NCBI GenBank assembly: GCA_030278955.1
Contig: JAOANR010000001.1
Coordinates: 36,467,708-36,531,707, forward strand
Length of the DNA: 64,000 nt
Source: Hygrophila difformis
Taxonomy: Eukaryota > Streptophyta > Magnoliopsida > Lamiales > Acanthaceae
Direction of reading: 5' to 3'
Shown: one piece after another, positions 20,921 to 31,330 of the stretch
Layout: each line of letters starts with the position of its first letter
How positions within the stretch are numbered: the stretch's first letter is position 1
The notes under the pieces: model-generated
What the model was told of the DNA's origin: nothing
Databases searched by the model: none
The model's input: the letters and a program-made list of their open reading frames with translations, nothing else
Made by a program: the position numbers and the translations under genes

Positions 20921-21538
20921 TCACGGCTCCGGGTCCCGGACATCTGCCTGCTCGAGCTGTAGGAGCAGAGTCGCTTCGGATCGGATCTTGTCAAACTTGG
21001 ACAGCTCTTTGTCAAAATTATCCTTCAGGTATTCTGCCACACGAGATGTGAACTTCTTCGTCTGCTTTCTCGAACAGGGCCCTTCCGGAAAAGGAATTAC
21101 TGTAGCAGTTGTCCTGGCTTCCACGCCATTCCCTCCCCCTTGAGGAGGTTGAGCGATCAACCGACAAGCATCGTACTCATCCTGTTTGTCCCGTTCATAC
21201 AGCGCAAGATCTGCAATATTAAAAGACGGATTAATGTTTCCATATTCTTCCGGTAATTCCAGTTTATACGCGTTATCATTAATCCTTTCAAGAATTTTAA
21301 ATGGTCCATCTCCCCGTGGAGATAGTTTGCTGCGCCTCTTGGCTGGGAATCGTTCCTTTCTTAAGTGAAGCCACACCCAATCTCCTGGTTTCAGTACCAG
21401 TCTTTTCCTTCCCCTATCATGATATCGTGCATATGTCTCCGCCGATTTCTGCAGGCTCTCTTTGACATTTTTATGCATCTCTTTGATGGCTTGAGCCCTG
21501 TTTCTGCCATTCACATTTAAATGCTCATTGCAAGGCAA
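20921..21538 (-). pseudogene. pol: CrmA pol C-terminus (integrase C-terminal region), running into the 3' LTR
   Basis: 205 codons without a stop, ending at 20921. It contains the integrase C-terminal region: [36 protein letters not shown] and [12 protein letters not shown]. No chromodomain is evident after it; instead a charged tail follows. The frame crosses the polypurine tract (21145-21129) and the LTR boundary at 21128, so its last 69 codons lie in the LTR. This overlap is typical of CRM-clade elements, where the tail helps centromere targeting. It is out of frame with the preceding integrase core (shift near 21540). Confidence 0.8.
21129..21145 (-). other. CrmA polypurine tract
   Basis: Minus-strand CCTCAAGGGGGAGGGAA abuts the LTR start TGGCGTGG. 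It lies within the pol ORF. The NonB tract (GAAGGGGGAGGGAA) is nearly the same. Confidence 0.85.
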
Positions 21539-22056
21539 TGGCAGTCAATCGGGGATAGGGGATTAAAGCCATACACACACTCAAACGGAGAAATATGAGT
21601 TGCACTATGGATGTGCCTATTGTATGCAAATTCAATATATGGTAGGCACTCATCCCAGCTCTTCGAATTTGAAGAGGTAATAATACGAAGCGAATTACCT
21701 AACACCCGGTTGACAACTTCAGTTTGTCTATCGGTTTGCGGGTGAAATGCAGTTGAGAAGAGCAGCTTCGTTCCAATCTCGCTCCATAGGGACTTCCAGA
21801 AATAACTGATGAATTTTACATCTCTGTCAGAAACAATTGATTTCGGAATTCCATGCAATCTCACTACCTCCTTGAAAAATAGCTTTGCGATATGAAGTGC
21901 ATCGCTGGTCTTCGTGCAGGGCAAGAAATGTGCCATCTTTGAGAATCTATCTACCACGACAAAGATTGAATCTTTTCCACGTGCAGTTCGAGGTAGACCT
22001 AACACGAAGTCCATAGAAATGTCCAACCACGGTCCAGCTGGAACAGGTAATGCCTG
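21517..22056 (-). pseudogene. pol: CrmA integrase catalytic core
   Basis: Contains the D,D(35)E core: first Asp in [12 protein letters not shown], second in [10 protein letters not shown], Glu in [13 protein letters not shown]. The family usually reads HPQTDGQTE, so Gly to Arg here is a likely damaging change. A TAA at 22057-22059 separates it from the upstream RT/RNase H/zinc-finger frame, and a frameshift near 21540 separates it from the C-terminus. Function in an intact element: insertion of the DNA copy into the genome. Confidence 0.85.
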
Positions 22057-23577
22057 TTAAAGTCCATGCGGCTTGACCGTAGATTTCGCCTTCAAGTAGA
22101 CGATGCACTTAGAAATGAATTCTTCGACTTGTTTCCTCTGTCCGGGCCAATAGAATTTTTCAGCTAAAATTTCAGCTGTGGCGTTCTTTCCGAAATGTCC
22201 CATCAGTTGTCCATTGTGAGCTTTCTGAATAAGCAATTCTCTGATAGAACCACGTGGAATACACAGCTGATTCTCCTGGTAGAGAAAACCATCCAGTCTG
22301 GAGAACTCTTTAAACGAGTGTACTTCAGTCTGTCGGTACACTTCCTCAAAATCTGGATCAGTAGCATACAAAGTTTTAATATGCTCAAATCCCAGCAAAT
22401 GTGTTGTCGCCATGGCAGCCAGTGTTGCTCGTCGTGACAAGGCATCTGCGACCACGTTGTCCTTTCCCTTTTTGTATAGGATGACATAGGGAAATCCTTC
22501 GATGAACTGACTCCATCGCGCATGTCGCTTACTCAACTGTCCTTGTCCACGGATATGCTTCAGGGTTTCATGGTCCGTGTTGATGACGAACTCTCGACCC
22601 CGTAAGTAATGCTGCCACACTCTTAATGCCCTCACCACAGCGAACAATTCCTTATCGTAAGTGGAATAGTTCAATGCAGCTCCAGAAAATTTTTCACTGT
22701 GGTATGCGATCGGACGAACTTCTTGAATTAACACTGCTCCCATTCCCGTCCCAGATGCATCACATTCAATTTCAAACGGAAGATCAAAATTCGGCAAGGC
22801 TAATACCGGAGCATGTGTTAACTTCTCTTTTAATTCAGCAAACGCTTTCTGTTCCGTTGGCCCCCACTTAAAAGGTAGATCCTTTTTAAGTAGCGTCGTG
22901 AGGGGCGCGGCTATGACACTGAACTGCGGCACAAAACGTCTGAAAAATCCGCAGAGTCCAAGAAATTGTCGAACCTCGTGAACACTTTTCAAAGGTGGCC
23001 AATCAGCAATGGCCTTGACTTTTTGCTCGTCAACCTTTAAACTTCCACTTCCAACTATAAACCCCAGAAAATTCAACTCCGTTGCGTGGAATGTACACTT
23101 CTCCATGTTGGCGTACAATTTGGCTTCCCGCAACTTTTGGATAACCTGTTGGACATGGGAGACGTGATCAGGTTCATTATGACTATAAATTAACATATCA
23201 TCAAAATAAACGACAACAAATTTATTTATAAATGGGCGCAAAGTCTCGTTCATGAGACGCATGAATGTTGACGGTGCATTGGTAAGACCAAATGGCATAA
23301 CCAGCCATTCGTAAAGTCCGAATTTGGTCTTGAAAGCCGTTTTCCATTCATCTCCGGGTTTCATTCGGATCGGATGGTAACTGCTTCGAAGATCAATATT
23401 CGAGAAAATATTCGCATGACCAAGCTCGTCAAGCATATCATCAAGTCGAGGGATGGGGTGCCGGTACTTCACAGTAATTGCATTAACGGCCCTGCAGTTG
23501 ACGCACATGCGCCATGAACCGTCTTTCTTCGGAACAAGTAGCACTGGTACCGCGCAAGGAGATAAACTCTCGCGCAC
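22057..23577 (-). pseudogene. pol: CrmA reverse transcriptase, RNase H and integrase zinc finger
   Basis: 506-codon open frame. RT: NIDLRSSYHPIRM (family usually RSGYHQIR), VMPFGLTNAPSTF, and the catalytic VVYFDDMLIYS. RNase H: FEIECDASGTGMGAVL and the NTDHETLK region. Integrase zinc finger: H...H present (HNGQLMGHFG) and first Cys present, but the second Cys of the C-x2-C pair is replaced (CIVYLKAKS), so zinc binding is probably lost. Copies RNA to DNA and degrades the RNA template in intact relatives. An upstream TAG (near 23618) separates it from the linker region. Confidence 0.9.
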
Positions 23578-23616
23578 CCATCCTTTATCAAGCAGCTTTT
23601 GAACTTGAGCCTGAAT

Positions 23617-23907
23617 CTACTTTGTCTCTTCCGGAGTCATCCGGTATGCTGGTCTGTTCGGAATAGAAGCGCCTGGTACGAAATCAATCTGGTGTTCAAT
23701 ACCACGAAGAGGTGGTAGTCCTGCCGGTACTTCTTCGGGAAATACATCTTTATTCCTCTCCAGCATCCTGGCAAATTCATCAGGAAATTCAGGTGCAGCA
23801 TTGCAAGTTCTATAAAAAAATTCAATAGGTTTATAATAAGCCAAGAAACAGTAACCTGTTGGGTTGTCGTGCTGCACTGCTTGATCGAATTCATTCTTGG
23901 TCAGCAA
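23617..23907 (-). pseudogene. pol: CrmA protease-RT linker and RT start
   Basis: Frame of 96 codons with VFPEEVPAGLPPLRGIEHQ and the typical pre-RT PNRPAYRMTPEE. It is in frame with the RT at 23577 apart from one TAG near 23618, so a single nonsense change separates them. Confidence 0.85.
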
Positions 23908-23939
23908 AAGGCATGGTTCTGAGCTTTTGTCATGAATCT

Positions 23940-24158
23940 CTAATCTAGAGATTTTTGCTTTGCCTTGTGTTCGGCTTCTTCTTTGCGCATGTTCTCCCGT
24001 AATCTTTCTTGATCAATTTTTACAGTTTTGATCGGGAGAGGTTTAACAGTATACAATTTATTACAAAACTTAAAACTTAAAGAATTGTCTTTGCCACGAT
24101 ATGTGACGTCATTGTCGTATAACCAGGGCCTTCCCAACAGAATGTGGCAGGCTGTCAT
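23940..24158 (-). pseudogene. pol: CrmA protease C-terminal part, frameshifted from gag-protease
   Basis: Contains TACHILLGRPWLYDNDVTY, the conserved ILGRPW helix of the retroviral-type aspartic protease, closely matching NonB (30570-30610). Separated from the preceding frame by a one-base loss at about 24158. Confidence 0.85.
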
Positions 24159-25472
24159 TGTACGACGTCACACCAAACGTTTTCAGCATACGAGCCAATT
24201 TTGATGGGAACATTGGTTCGTTGACTCACTTTCAGGGTTCCATTGTCATTCATCCAATGCAGTTGGTACGGCTTCGGATGTTCTTCGGTAGGTAGCCCTA
24301 ACCTGCGAATAGTATATGTACTAACAACGTTAGTGCAGCTACCATTGTCAACTATAACAGAAGCCAAATTACCATTTAAATCACAATGACAATGAAATAA
24401 ATTTTCCCGCTGTTCATCTGGTGGTGGTCGTTCAATTTTCTCAGCATTCAAAGCACGCATCGCCACGAAAGTAGTTAACACTCTTTCCTCTGTTTCTTCG
24501 ACTACTTCATGGTCACCACTGACTTCTTCAATTTTAATTGGAGCAATTTCCTCTTGCTCTTCCTCTTCTGATCCTTCCTCATCAGATTCGATGATTTTCA
24601 AATGACCGCTTTCCAACACCGCAACCCTCTTGGTAAAGGGACACTCATTTGCATAGTGTCCTTTCCTCTGACACTTAAAGCACATGACATCCTTGATGTC
24701 TCTTTTCGGTCGCGCCGGTTGGGTATTCTGTACAGGCAGCTTGTAGGCTTTAAATTCCTTTGCGAGTTCGAATCCTTTCGGTTGGGTCGGCTTGGGCTTA
24801 TCCTCAATACGGGGCCACGATTTTCCTGTCCAATCCTTTCCAGGCCAAGGTTTGCTTGGTCCGGATGAACTGCTCCCGAATGTGATCCGTGGGGCCCTCC
24901 GATGTTGTGCTTCGATCTTGGCTGCAAGGTGTACTAAGTCCTCAGTATGCTCGTCGCCTCGAAGATCCACTTCATCTCGGTTATCCTTTCTCAGCCCTTC
25001 CATGAATCTGGCATTTGTAATTTCTTCGTCTTCTCTAACTCCACAACGAGTCATCAGTTTTTCCATTTCCTGATAATACTCGTTGACTGTCTTGCTTCCT
25101 TGAGTTAGAGTAGTCATCTTGTGGTACAAGCTTCTCCTATAGTAGGAAGGTACAAATCTCTGTTGCATCAGGCGGATCAGATCTTCCCAAGTCTCAGTAG
25201 GTCTAAAACCGCGCTCTCGGATTTCTTTTGCAGTTTTCTGCCACCAAGCTAGAGCATAATCCTTGAACTGCGTAACTGCTATCTGTACCTTCTTTTTCTC
25301 AGAATAATTATGGCAGTCAAAAATCAACTCAATGGAGTCCTTCCATTCAATAAACTCAGCAGGATCATGTGTTCCCTTGAACACTGGAAGATCAAATTTA
25401 ATTCCTTTAAGTTCTCTCTCCTCATCCTGATTATTTTGATATCCTCGGCCTCTTGGTGCCCTAGGTACTCGA
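24155..25472 (-). pseudogene. gag: CrmA gag (C-terminal two thirds) and protease N-terminus
   Basis: Minus-strand frame from the NonB insertion point to 24155. Gag domain: FKGTHDPAEFIEWKDSIEL, AWWQKTAKE, RFVPSYYRR and YYQEMEKLMTRCGV. A single CCHC knuckle is at CFKCQRKGHYANEC (24690-24650). An acidic stretch with EEEEQEEIAPIKIEE follows, then the protease active-site region VDNGSCTNVVS (DSG/DTG in most relatives; here DNG). The N-terminus lies at 32744-33149, with NonB and its TSD CTCGA between. Confidence 0.85.
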
Positions 25473-25964
25473 TGACGTGGAAGTCAAAATTCAACTATTA
25501 AATTATATGGACCAATTTCTCAATTAAATTGAGTTCATTAATTTAATAAACAACTCGAAGACTTCTGTGGAATTGAAGGATGAAGTAGAGCTGATTCAGA
25601 GTATCCACTATCCAATCCGAAGCAACTTTGCTCCTACAGCACGAGCAAGCAGATGTTCAGGGACCAATGCCGTAAACCCGGAAGAGTGATTGGTCAAAGA
25701 AGGATACTTCATTTTGTATTATCTTTTGTAATTAAAGTGAAGTGGACTCCCCACTTATGATGTAGAAGCCGTCGGAGCACCGGAGCATCGCCGGAAGGTG
25801 AAACGAAGCTCACCGGAAAGTTAGCCGGAAGTTGACCGGAGGTCGTCCGGAACCACCGCCAGTTGCCGGACAAATATTGGTCAAGTTAGAAGATGGCCGG
25901 ATATTATAGCCTAAACAATGTGGGATTAAACGCCTCAAAATTTGGCTAAAGCATGAGAGATGGT

Positions 25965-26345
25965 GCGATGTACCAAATTTCATTCGCGCATGTACCGAAA
26001 CGTCTGGTGCGGTATACCAACTCTCCTGCGGCCATGTACCTATCCGAAGGTGCAACGTACCGACTTTTATAAGACCATGTACCGACATCGTGGGTATGGT
26101 GTACCGATTCGGTCTACCACAGTTCGGTTTAGACAGTGTTGACCGCACCAATGTGGTGTTGACCGCACCACTCCTCAATACTTGGGAAAAATTCCTTCTT
26201 CATGTGATGGTGCGGTTTAAACCGAACTGCATTTGATGCGTCCATGTACCGGTCCTGTAGCCTTTATGTACCGACCTTGTAGCGCTCATATACCGGTCTT
26301 GTAGCCTTAATGTACCGAAACTGTTAACATCATGTACCAACCTGA
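25965..26345 (+). repeat. NonB U3 array (motifs ATGTACCGA, TTGACCGCAC, TTCGGTTTAGAC)
   Basis: About a dozen copies of ATGTACCGA or variants at roughly 20-40 base spacing, a direct pair of GTTGACCGCACCA (26139-26172), and the palindrome TGCGGTTTAAACCGAACTGC (26210-26229). It ends about 90 bases upstream of the TATA box. The same array, with substitutions, is at 31823-32203. Confidence 0.85.
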
Positions 26346-26432
26346 CCATTCCGCACCTAGGCCAAGTTTTGATGTTTTCTTCATTTCTTTTGTTGCTTAA
26401 TCCTTCCTTAGGCTTGTAAGATGGGCTTGGTC

Positions 26433-26440
26433 TATATATA
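26433..26440 (+). promoter_or_regulatory. NonB LTR TATA box (TATATATA)
   Basis: TATATATATGACC, ten bases after a site II motif TGGGCTT. Repeated at 32291-32298 in the 3' LTR. The transcribed block after it matches that after the CrmA TATA box. Confidence 0.7.
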
Positions 26441-26898
26441 TGACCTCCCCTCACTTTGTAACACATCTTTTGTTGAATGATAAGTCTTTGCCTTTTGCAA
26501 GCACTCCAAAAGATCATCCCCTAAATGAGTGATTCATTTTAGGGTTTTCAAACACTTAGAGCTTGAAGAACTCCATGTGTTCATCAGTCAACAATTGTGA
26601 AGCATGGAACATGGAGGGTACGACGTAGGAGCGTTCTTGCCATGAAAGTGTCAACTTGAGTTGATTCTTCATCATCTTGGACTTGAAGCTATCCAAGAGG
26701 ATCATCACCAAAAATTGAATCTAATGAAGTATTGAGGGCAAGACATAGGAGCTTGTTTGCTTACTCTTGTTAGGATCTTGAGTTGGTTGCTTCCCTATCC
26801 TTTTATTTTCTTTTGGTATCAACATACCACCTACTAGCTTGTTCATCTTTTGTATTTCAAGAATGTATCCTATAGATCCATGGCATTAGTTTTAAATT

Positions 26899-26911
26899 TG
26901 GTATCAGAGCC
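26899..26911 (+). other. NonB primer-binding site (tRNA-Met type)
   Basis: TGGTATCAGAGCC, 13 bases after the 5' LTR end. Confidence 0.9.
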
Positions 26912-28565
26912 TAAGATAGGATCTTTCTTGAGTTTTTAGAACCAAAAACCCTAAAACACAAAATTTTCAAAGTTTAAAAATTCGGACAGAATCTGTTTTG
27001 GTCATTTCTGAATTCATCCTTTGGAGTCTTTGAAATCTGGGCATATATTTGAAATCCCCTCGTCGAGTAGATGAATTTTCATATATGGTATGCTTAGTTT
27101 GGACTTCATATGAGTAAGTTATGATCAAATCAAGTTTGAGTGTTTGTTCTTAATCAAATCCGAATTTTCACCATATTTTGGATTTTGATCTTATCTTTTT
27201 CATGTTATGGACTGTTATATGTGTTTATTATTGTAAGTTGATTATGTGTTTAAGTTATTAATTACTAGCTTGCACTAATTTTCCCAAACTTTGAGAGTTA
27301 GCCTTAATCACCTCCTTGCTTGTTCTTTAGTGTTCATCATCACCTTCATGTTGTTCTTGTGATCTTCATCTTGATCTTGATTTAAATTATTGATCCAAGA
27401 AAATCTGAATATTTGGGCGGTTGCCTTGTTCTTGTGATCTTCATCCTTGATCTTGATTTAAATTATTGATCCAAGAAAATCTGAATATTTGGGCGGTTAC
27501 AAGGAGGCAAGAAATGACATGCTAGCCATGCATAGCCCTTGAGAAGTGTAAATCATAATTTGGTTGGAGATAAGGGTGACCAACAAAGTCAACATTTGTG
27601 GCTTAAAGAAATTGATGGCCATTCCTCTACTTGATGCGGTTTCCTCACTCAATTGGGACACTATAAACCGCACCATCACCCTCCAAACCGCATCATTGCT
27701 CAAGGAGTGAAAATTGTCCAAGTGTGGAAAGAATTAGTGCGGTCAACACCCTCCCATGCGGTCAACAAACCACATCCATATCCCATACTAAGACCGCACT
27801 CCATACATCATTTTGTTCAAAATTTTACTAAGTCCCAACTCTCTCTTTTGGTGCGGTCAACTCAACCCTTGTGCGGTCAACACTTGAAAACCTTTAGACC
27901 GCATCTTCTAGTACACCGCACCCTTTGTTTTATTTTTATTTTGTGATCAAAATTTTTTCTAAGTTGGATACACACAGTTGGCACTTGGTTCCTCTACCAT
28001 TGGTACGAACATTGAGTTGAAGCTTTAATCAGGCAATGTTCTGCTCTTAAAGTTCCTCACTCAACAAATGAAACCGACCTGTTGAAATTCCTCCGGGAAA
28101 ATTTTAAATCATATTATATTGGTGCATTGAGTTTGTTGATACACATATATATTGGGAGCCTAGTGTGATCATTTGGGAGTCGAGTGCAGTGAAGACTCTT
28201 TTCAGAATTTTTAAACTCCACTCGATATTTTTAACCCCTTGTGAGGATTTGGAATTTGAAGTGCAATAGTGATTAATCGCAGTAACATAGAATCCTTACA
28301 TTGTGATCACATATTTTCAGTGTATTAACATCTGTAATTATCTTATCTTTATTTCTAATTTTATTTCTGTTGAGTCTTAGTAGTGTGCAAACAACAGTCT
28401 TGTTTTCAGCTTCAATTTCAAGTGTGGTTGAAGTCTTTACGGAAGCATCGGGCCAAGTGATTGAAGACTGAGAGTGCTTCCCGAGAGAAATTTTACTGTT
28501 GTATAAGTGCTACTAACTTGTTATATATATAGTTTGATTTGTTTTGTGTAGAATCAGCTGATGAA
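26912..28565 (+). other. NonB leader, possibly with an intron
   Basis: 1.65 kb without a coding ORF. The first 250 bases match the CrmA leader (34640-34380). A motif array lies at 27633-27925. A 66-base direct repeat (TTGTTCTTGTGATCTTCATC...GGGCGG) spans 27352-27497. Just before gag, a pyrimidine tract and GTTTTGTGTAG occur at the same place as in CrmA (TTTGTGTAG before its gag ATG), a plausible 3' splice site of a leader intron. Confidence 0.6.
27633..27925 (+). repeat. NonB leader array (motif TGCGGTCAACA / AACCGCA)
   Basis: About ten copies of (A/G)TGCGGT(C/T) or its inverse, for example TGCGGTCAACA (27770), GTGCGGTCAACTC (27852), GTGCGGTCAACAC (27873) and ACCGCACC. The same GACCGCAC core occurs in the NonB LTR array. 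Confidence 0.8.
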
Positions 28566-29423
28566 ATGGCAGGTACAACTGACTCAGCTATGATGGAATT
28601 AATGAAAAGTCTCAATGCCAACATGCAGAATTTGAATTCCCAATTCCATCAATTCAATCGGAAATTCGATCACCTTGAAGACAAGCTTGATCATTTAACA
28701 GCCGAATTTTCAGGTTTTAAAGAACAAGTTGATCAGTCTGAGCAGAAAATGGAGAGAGAAATCCAAGAGCTCAATGGAAAAATTGAAGAAGTAGCCATTG
28801 ATTCAGAAGAAAAACTGGAGCAACATGCCGCACTTCTTCATGCAGAAATTACTGAGACTGATCTCCGAAGCCGAGTCATTCATTCTAGTCTTTATGAACA
28901 TTGTGCAAATTTATCTGCAAACATTGAATCTCAACTGACTGAAAATTTAAGAGATGAATTTGAGAAGTTTGCCGGTGAAACAGACGGAAAGCTGGAGTAT
29001 GATATGATGAGACTCGAAGAATGGCTTGAACGACAAATTTCTAATCAATTTGCCAGCACTTCGAGTATGGAAATCACAGAAATCATTATCCGACACAGGG
29101 AAGATTTATCTGATGAATTTCATTTGGCATTAAATAATTTATCTGAAAGACTTACCGCCAAAATTCATCTTGTTGCAGAAGAAATTCAACAGCAAATGAC
29201 TGACCCACAATCCGTTTACGAACAAGTAATTGGAATGGTGGAACAAAAGCTGCAGCACACCCTGGATGAACGGATTGCAGATATTCTGGAAAGTGACAAT
29301 GGGATTAAGCGCTATCCAAAGTCTTCGAATTTTTCGAAGACTCTGGGCTCCACAAAGCAGAAGCCGCTTACTCCTAGCACAAGTCACAAGATTGTGTTTG
29401 ATCGGGGACGATCACTTTCATAA
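28566..29423 (+). CDS. gag: NonB gag, N-terminal coiled-coil part
   Basis: Start chosen at 28566 because the ATGGCAGG context is the same as at the CrmA gag start; the frame extends upstream only by seven codons across a likely splice acceptor. 285 residues, acidic, almost wholly helical heptads (NLNSQFHQFNRKFDHLEDKL... through EEKLEQHAALLHAE). This is an assembly-type coiled coil, expected to make the particle scaffold. It ends in a basic Ser/Lys tail. The gag capsid-like domain follows in another frame at 29580, so the gene is broken or frameshifted near 29420-29580. Confidence 0.7.
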   Translation: MAGTTDSAMMELMKSLNANMQNLNSQFHQFNRKFDHLEDKLDHLTAEFSGFKEQVDQSEQKMEREIQELNGKIEEVAIDSEEKLEQHAALLHAEITETDLRSRVIHSSLYEHCANLSANIESQLTENLRDEFEKFAGETDGKLEYDMMRLEEWLERQISNQFASTSSMEITEIIIRHREDLSDEFHLALNNLSERLTAKIHLVAEEIQQQMTDPQSVYEQVIGMVEQKLQHTLDERIADILESDNGIKRYPKSSNFSKTLGSTKQKPLTPSTSHKIVFDRGRSLS

Positions 29424-29579
29424 GTCAGAGTCCCATCAGTACCCCAGACGGTCTCTACCTCCAAATCTGACAAAGGAAAATCTGTAGCTGTCACGGCTGT
29501 CACAAGAGCTGATAAGGAGAAGACGTTACCATGTCAACCCTACCTCAAGTCGGGGCATGAATCTGGAAATTCACGGAAG

Positions 29580-30053
29580 GTGACATGGAGTAACGACAGA
29601 CATCACGCCCTACCGAAAGCACTACATCCTGACGATGCTCGACGCAAACGGGCTGAGAAGGAATATCAGGACATAGTGCAAAATAATGGAGAATCTGTGC
29701 AGCAATATGCCCAACGCTTCCAGGAGTTGAAACGTCAAGCAGGCATACAAGAGACAAATGAGAAAGAATGGAGATATTTCCTTGAGGGAATACATCCTGA
29801 CATTTTCCACCACATGCAACACAAGAAACCATTCTGGTTTAAAAATATTGGCCACGCAATAGACGATGCAAAGTTTATTGAAAAGTTCTATCAGGTCAAC
29901 ACTGACAAGACCAAGTGTGGAAATTCCCAAGGAAGAACAGGATCAACTACAAGAAGCAGCGGATCCGATATAGTTGGAACTATTCATGTCAACGTGTCAA
30001 GGTCAACTGGAACCTATGACACTCATAACCAGAGTTGGAGCAGAGGAAATTAG
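29580..30053 (+). pseudogene. gag: NonB gag, capsid-like part
   Basis: 157 codons with RAEKEYQDIVQ, SVQQYAQRFQELKRQAGI and EWRYFLEGIHPDIFHHM, typical of the retrotransposon gag domain. It is out of frame with the upstream coiled coil and ends at TAG 30051. No CCHC knuckle found downstream in this element, in contrast to CrmA. Confidence 0.75.
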
Positions 30054-30321
30054 TCTGAAAAACAATCAAGTTCAGAGTCGAGCATACACAATTTCTCCAA
30101 TTCTGAAGAGGACGTAAGTGGATCGCCCGTTGCTGCAGATTATGACTATGATGATGACAACGGATCAGACACTGGTAATTATAATGATCAGGATGGGAGT
30201 GCATGCTCTGAGTATTCTCAAAGCCCTGATCACCAATACTCATCATTCGTGGTGACCCGATCCCCTGAGTTTTACAGAGAAAACAGACCAGCTAACACCT
30301 GGTCTACAACAAAGGGAGAAT

Positions 30322-31134
30322 CTCTTTCATTGTCGATGCACAATCCTCGATAATCCATCTTACTTTATTGTAGACAGTGGAAGCTGTGTTAATGTAGTGA
30401 GTCTTTATGTCATTCGCAGGATGGGTATAACTGTTGAGGAACACCCGGAGCCGTACCGACTTCAATGGGTGAACAACAATGGTCTTGCACGAATCACCAA
30501 GAGAGCCAAAATTCCGATCAAAACAGGCTCGTATGAAGACGAAATTCCTTGTGATATCATGCCTATGAACACATGCCACATCCTTCTTGGACGTCCCTGG
30601 CTATTCGACAAAAACGCCATATACTACGGAAGGGATAATTTAATTTCATTCAGGCATGACGGTATAAAGCATCTTCTCTTTTCTGTGTCTCCGATGACTG
30701 CAAAAGCAGACCGCGACAACCTATTACGGGATATCCGACAAGAAGAAGAAGATCATAAATCCCGTAAAGGAAAGGCTAGGAAAGAAGACAAATCCAAAGG
30801 GAAAACAGTCGAAACCAGTTCGACCAAGCATTGCTCAATGATTATTCCAGGATTTGTCCATAATTCGTCGTATTTAAATGCCCCCATGCACAACAACTTC
30901 TCTAAATTCTGTACTGGTACCATGTCTAATTTGTGCACTCATTTTTCAGGTACCCACGGGGAACATCGAGAGACCTGTCTGAATCAATCAGGTACGTACG
31001 CTCCAATTACTTATGAGATTGATTCAACTAATGAAAGTTCTTTTTCTGCAGGAATCTCGGATCCGGAGCTAGACCCAAAGGCAATCCAAACTTTCCAATG
31101 GAAACCGGGCCTGAAGATTCCACACTCATTTTGA
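30322..31134 (+). pseudogene. NonB protease-like segment
   Basis: Open from about 30340 and through 30361-31134. Has the catalytic YFIVDSGSCVNVVS (Asp-Ser-Gly, intact) and CHILLGRPWLFDKNAIYYG, a complete retropepsin-like pair of motifs, closely similar to the CrmA protease. A Lys/Glu-rich tail and a Ser/Asn/His-rich unique region follow, and the ORF stops at 31132. Pol ends here: there is no RT after it. The protein could process particles if translated, but no in-frame start is certain. Confidence 0.75.
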
Positions 31135-31316
31135 ATAATATTTCTTCTGTGTATTTCATTTTATTTTATTTTGCTAGTACTTTAAATTCTAGGACTAGTA
31201 ATTAAGTGTTAAGTTTTATTCTAATCGATGTCTGTTTTGTGCAGATCATCATTTTGAAATTTAATTCCGATGATATTGACAGCACTCCTTTACTAGCTTT
31301 GGAGTCCAAAGCTTTT

Positions 31317-31330
31317 GAAGGGGGAGGGAA
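31317..31330 (+). other. NonB polypurine tract
   Basis: GAAGGGGGAGGGAA directly before the 3' LTR TGACGTGG. Confidence 0.85.

Larger units (their letters stand above)
20056..21128 (-). repeat. CrmA 3' LTR (1073 bp)
   Basis: On the minus strand starts TGGCGTGGAAG after AAGGGGGAGGGAA and ends ATGGCA at 20056, beside TSD TATTC. The first 208 bases encode the C-terminus of pol. A palindrome array (20782-20455) is followed by a TATA box (20388-20381) and R/U5 sequence homologous to the NonB LTR. Confidence 0.9.
25473..26885 (+). repeat. NonB 5' LTR (1413 bp)
   Basis: TGACGTGGAAG...ATGGCA. Holds a CCGG-rich block (25760-25880), a palindrome array (25965-26345), site II TGGGCTT and TATATATA (26433-26440), then R/U5 homologous to CrmA. 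No gene. Confidence 0.9.
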
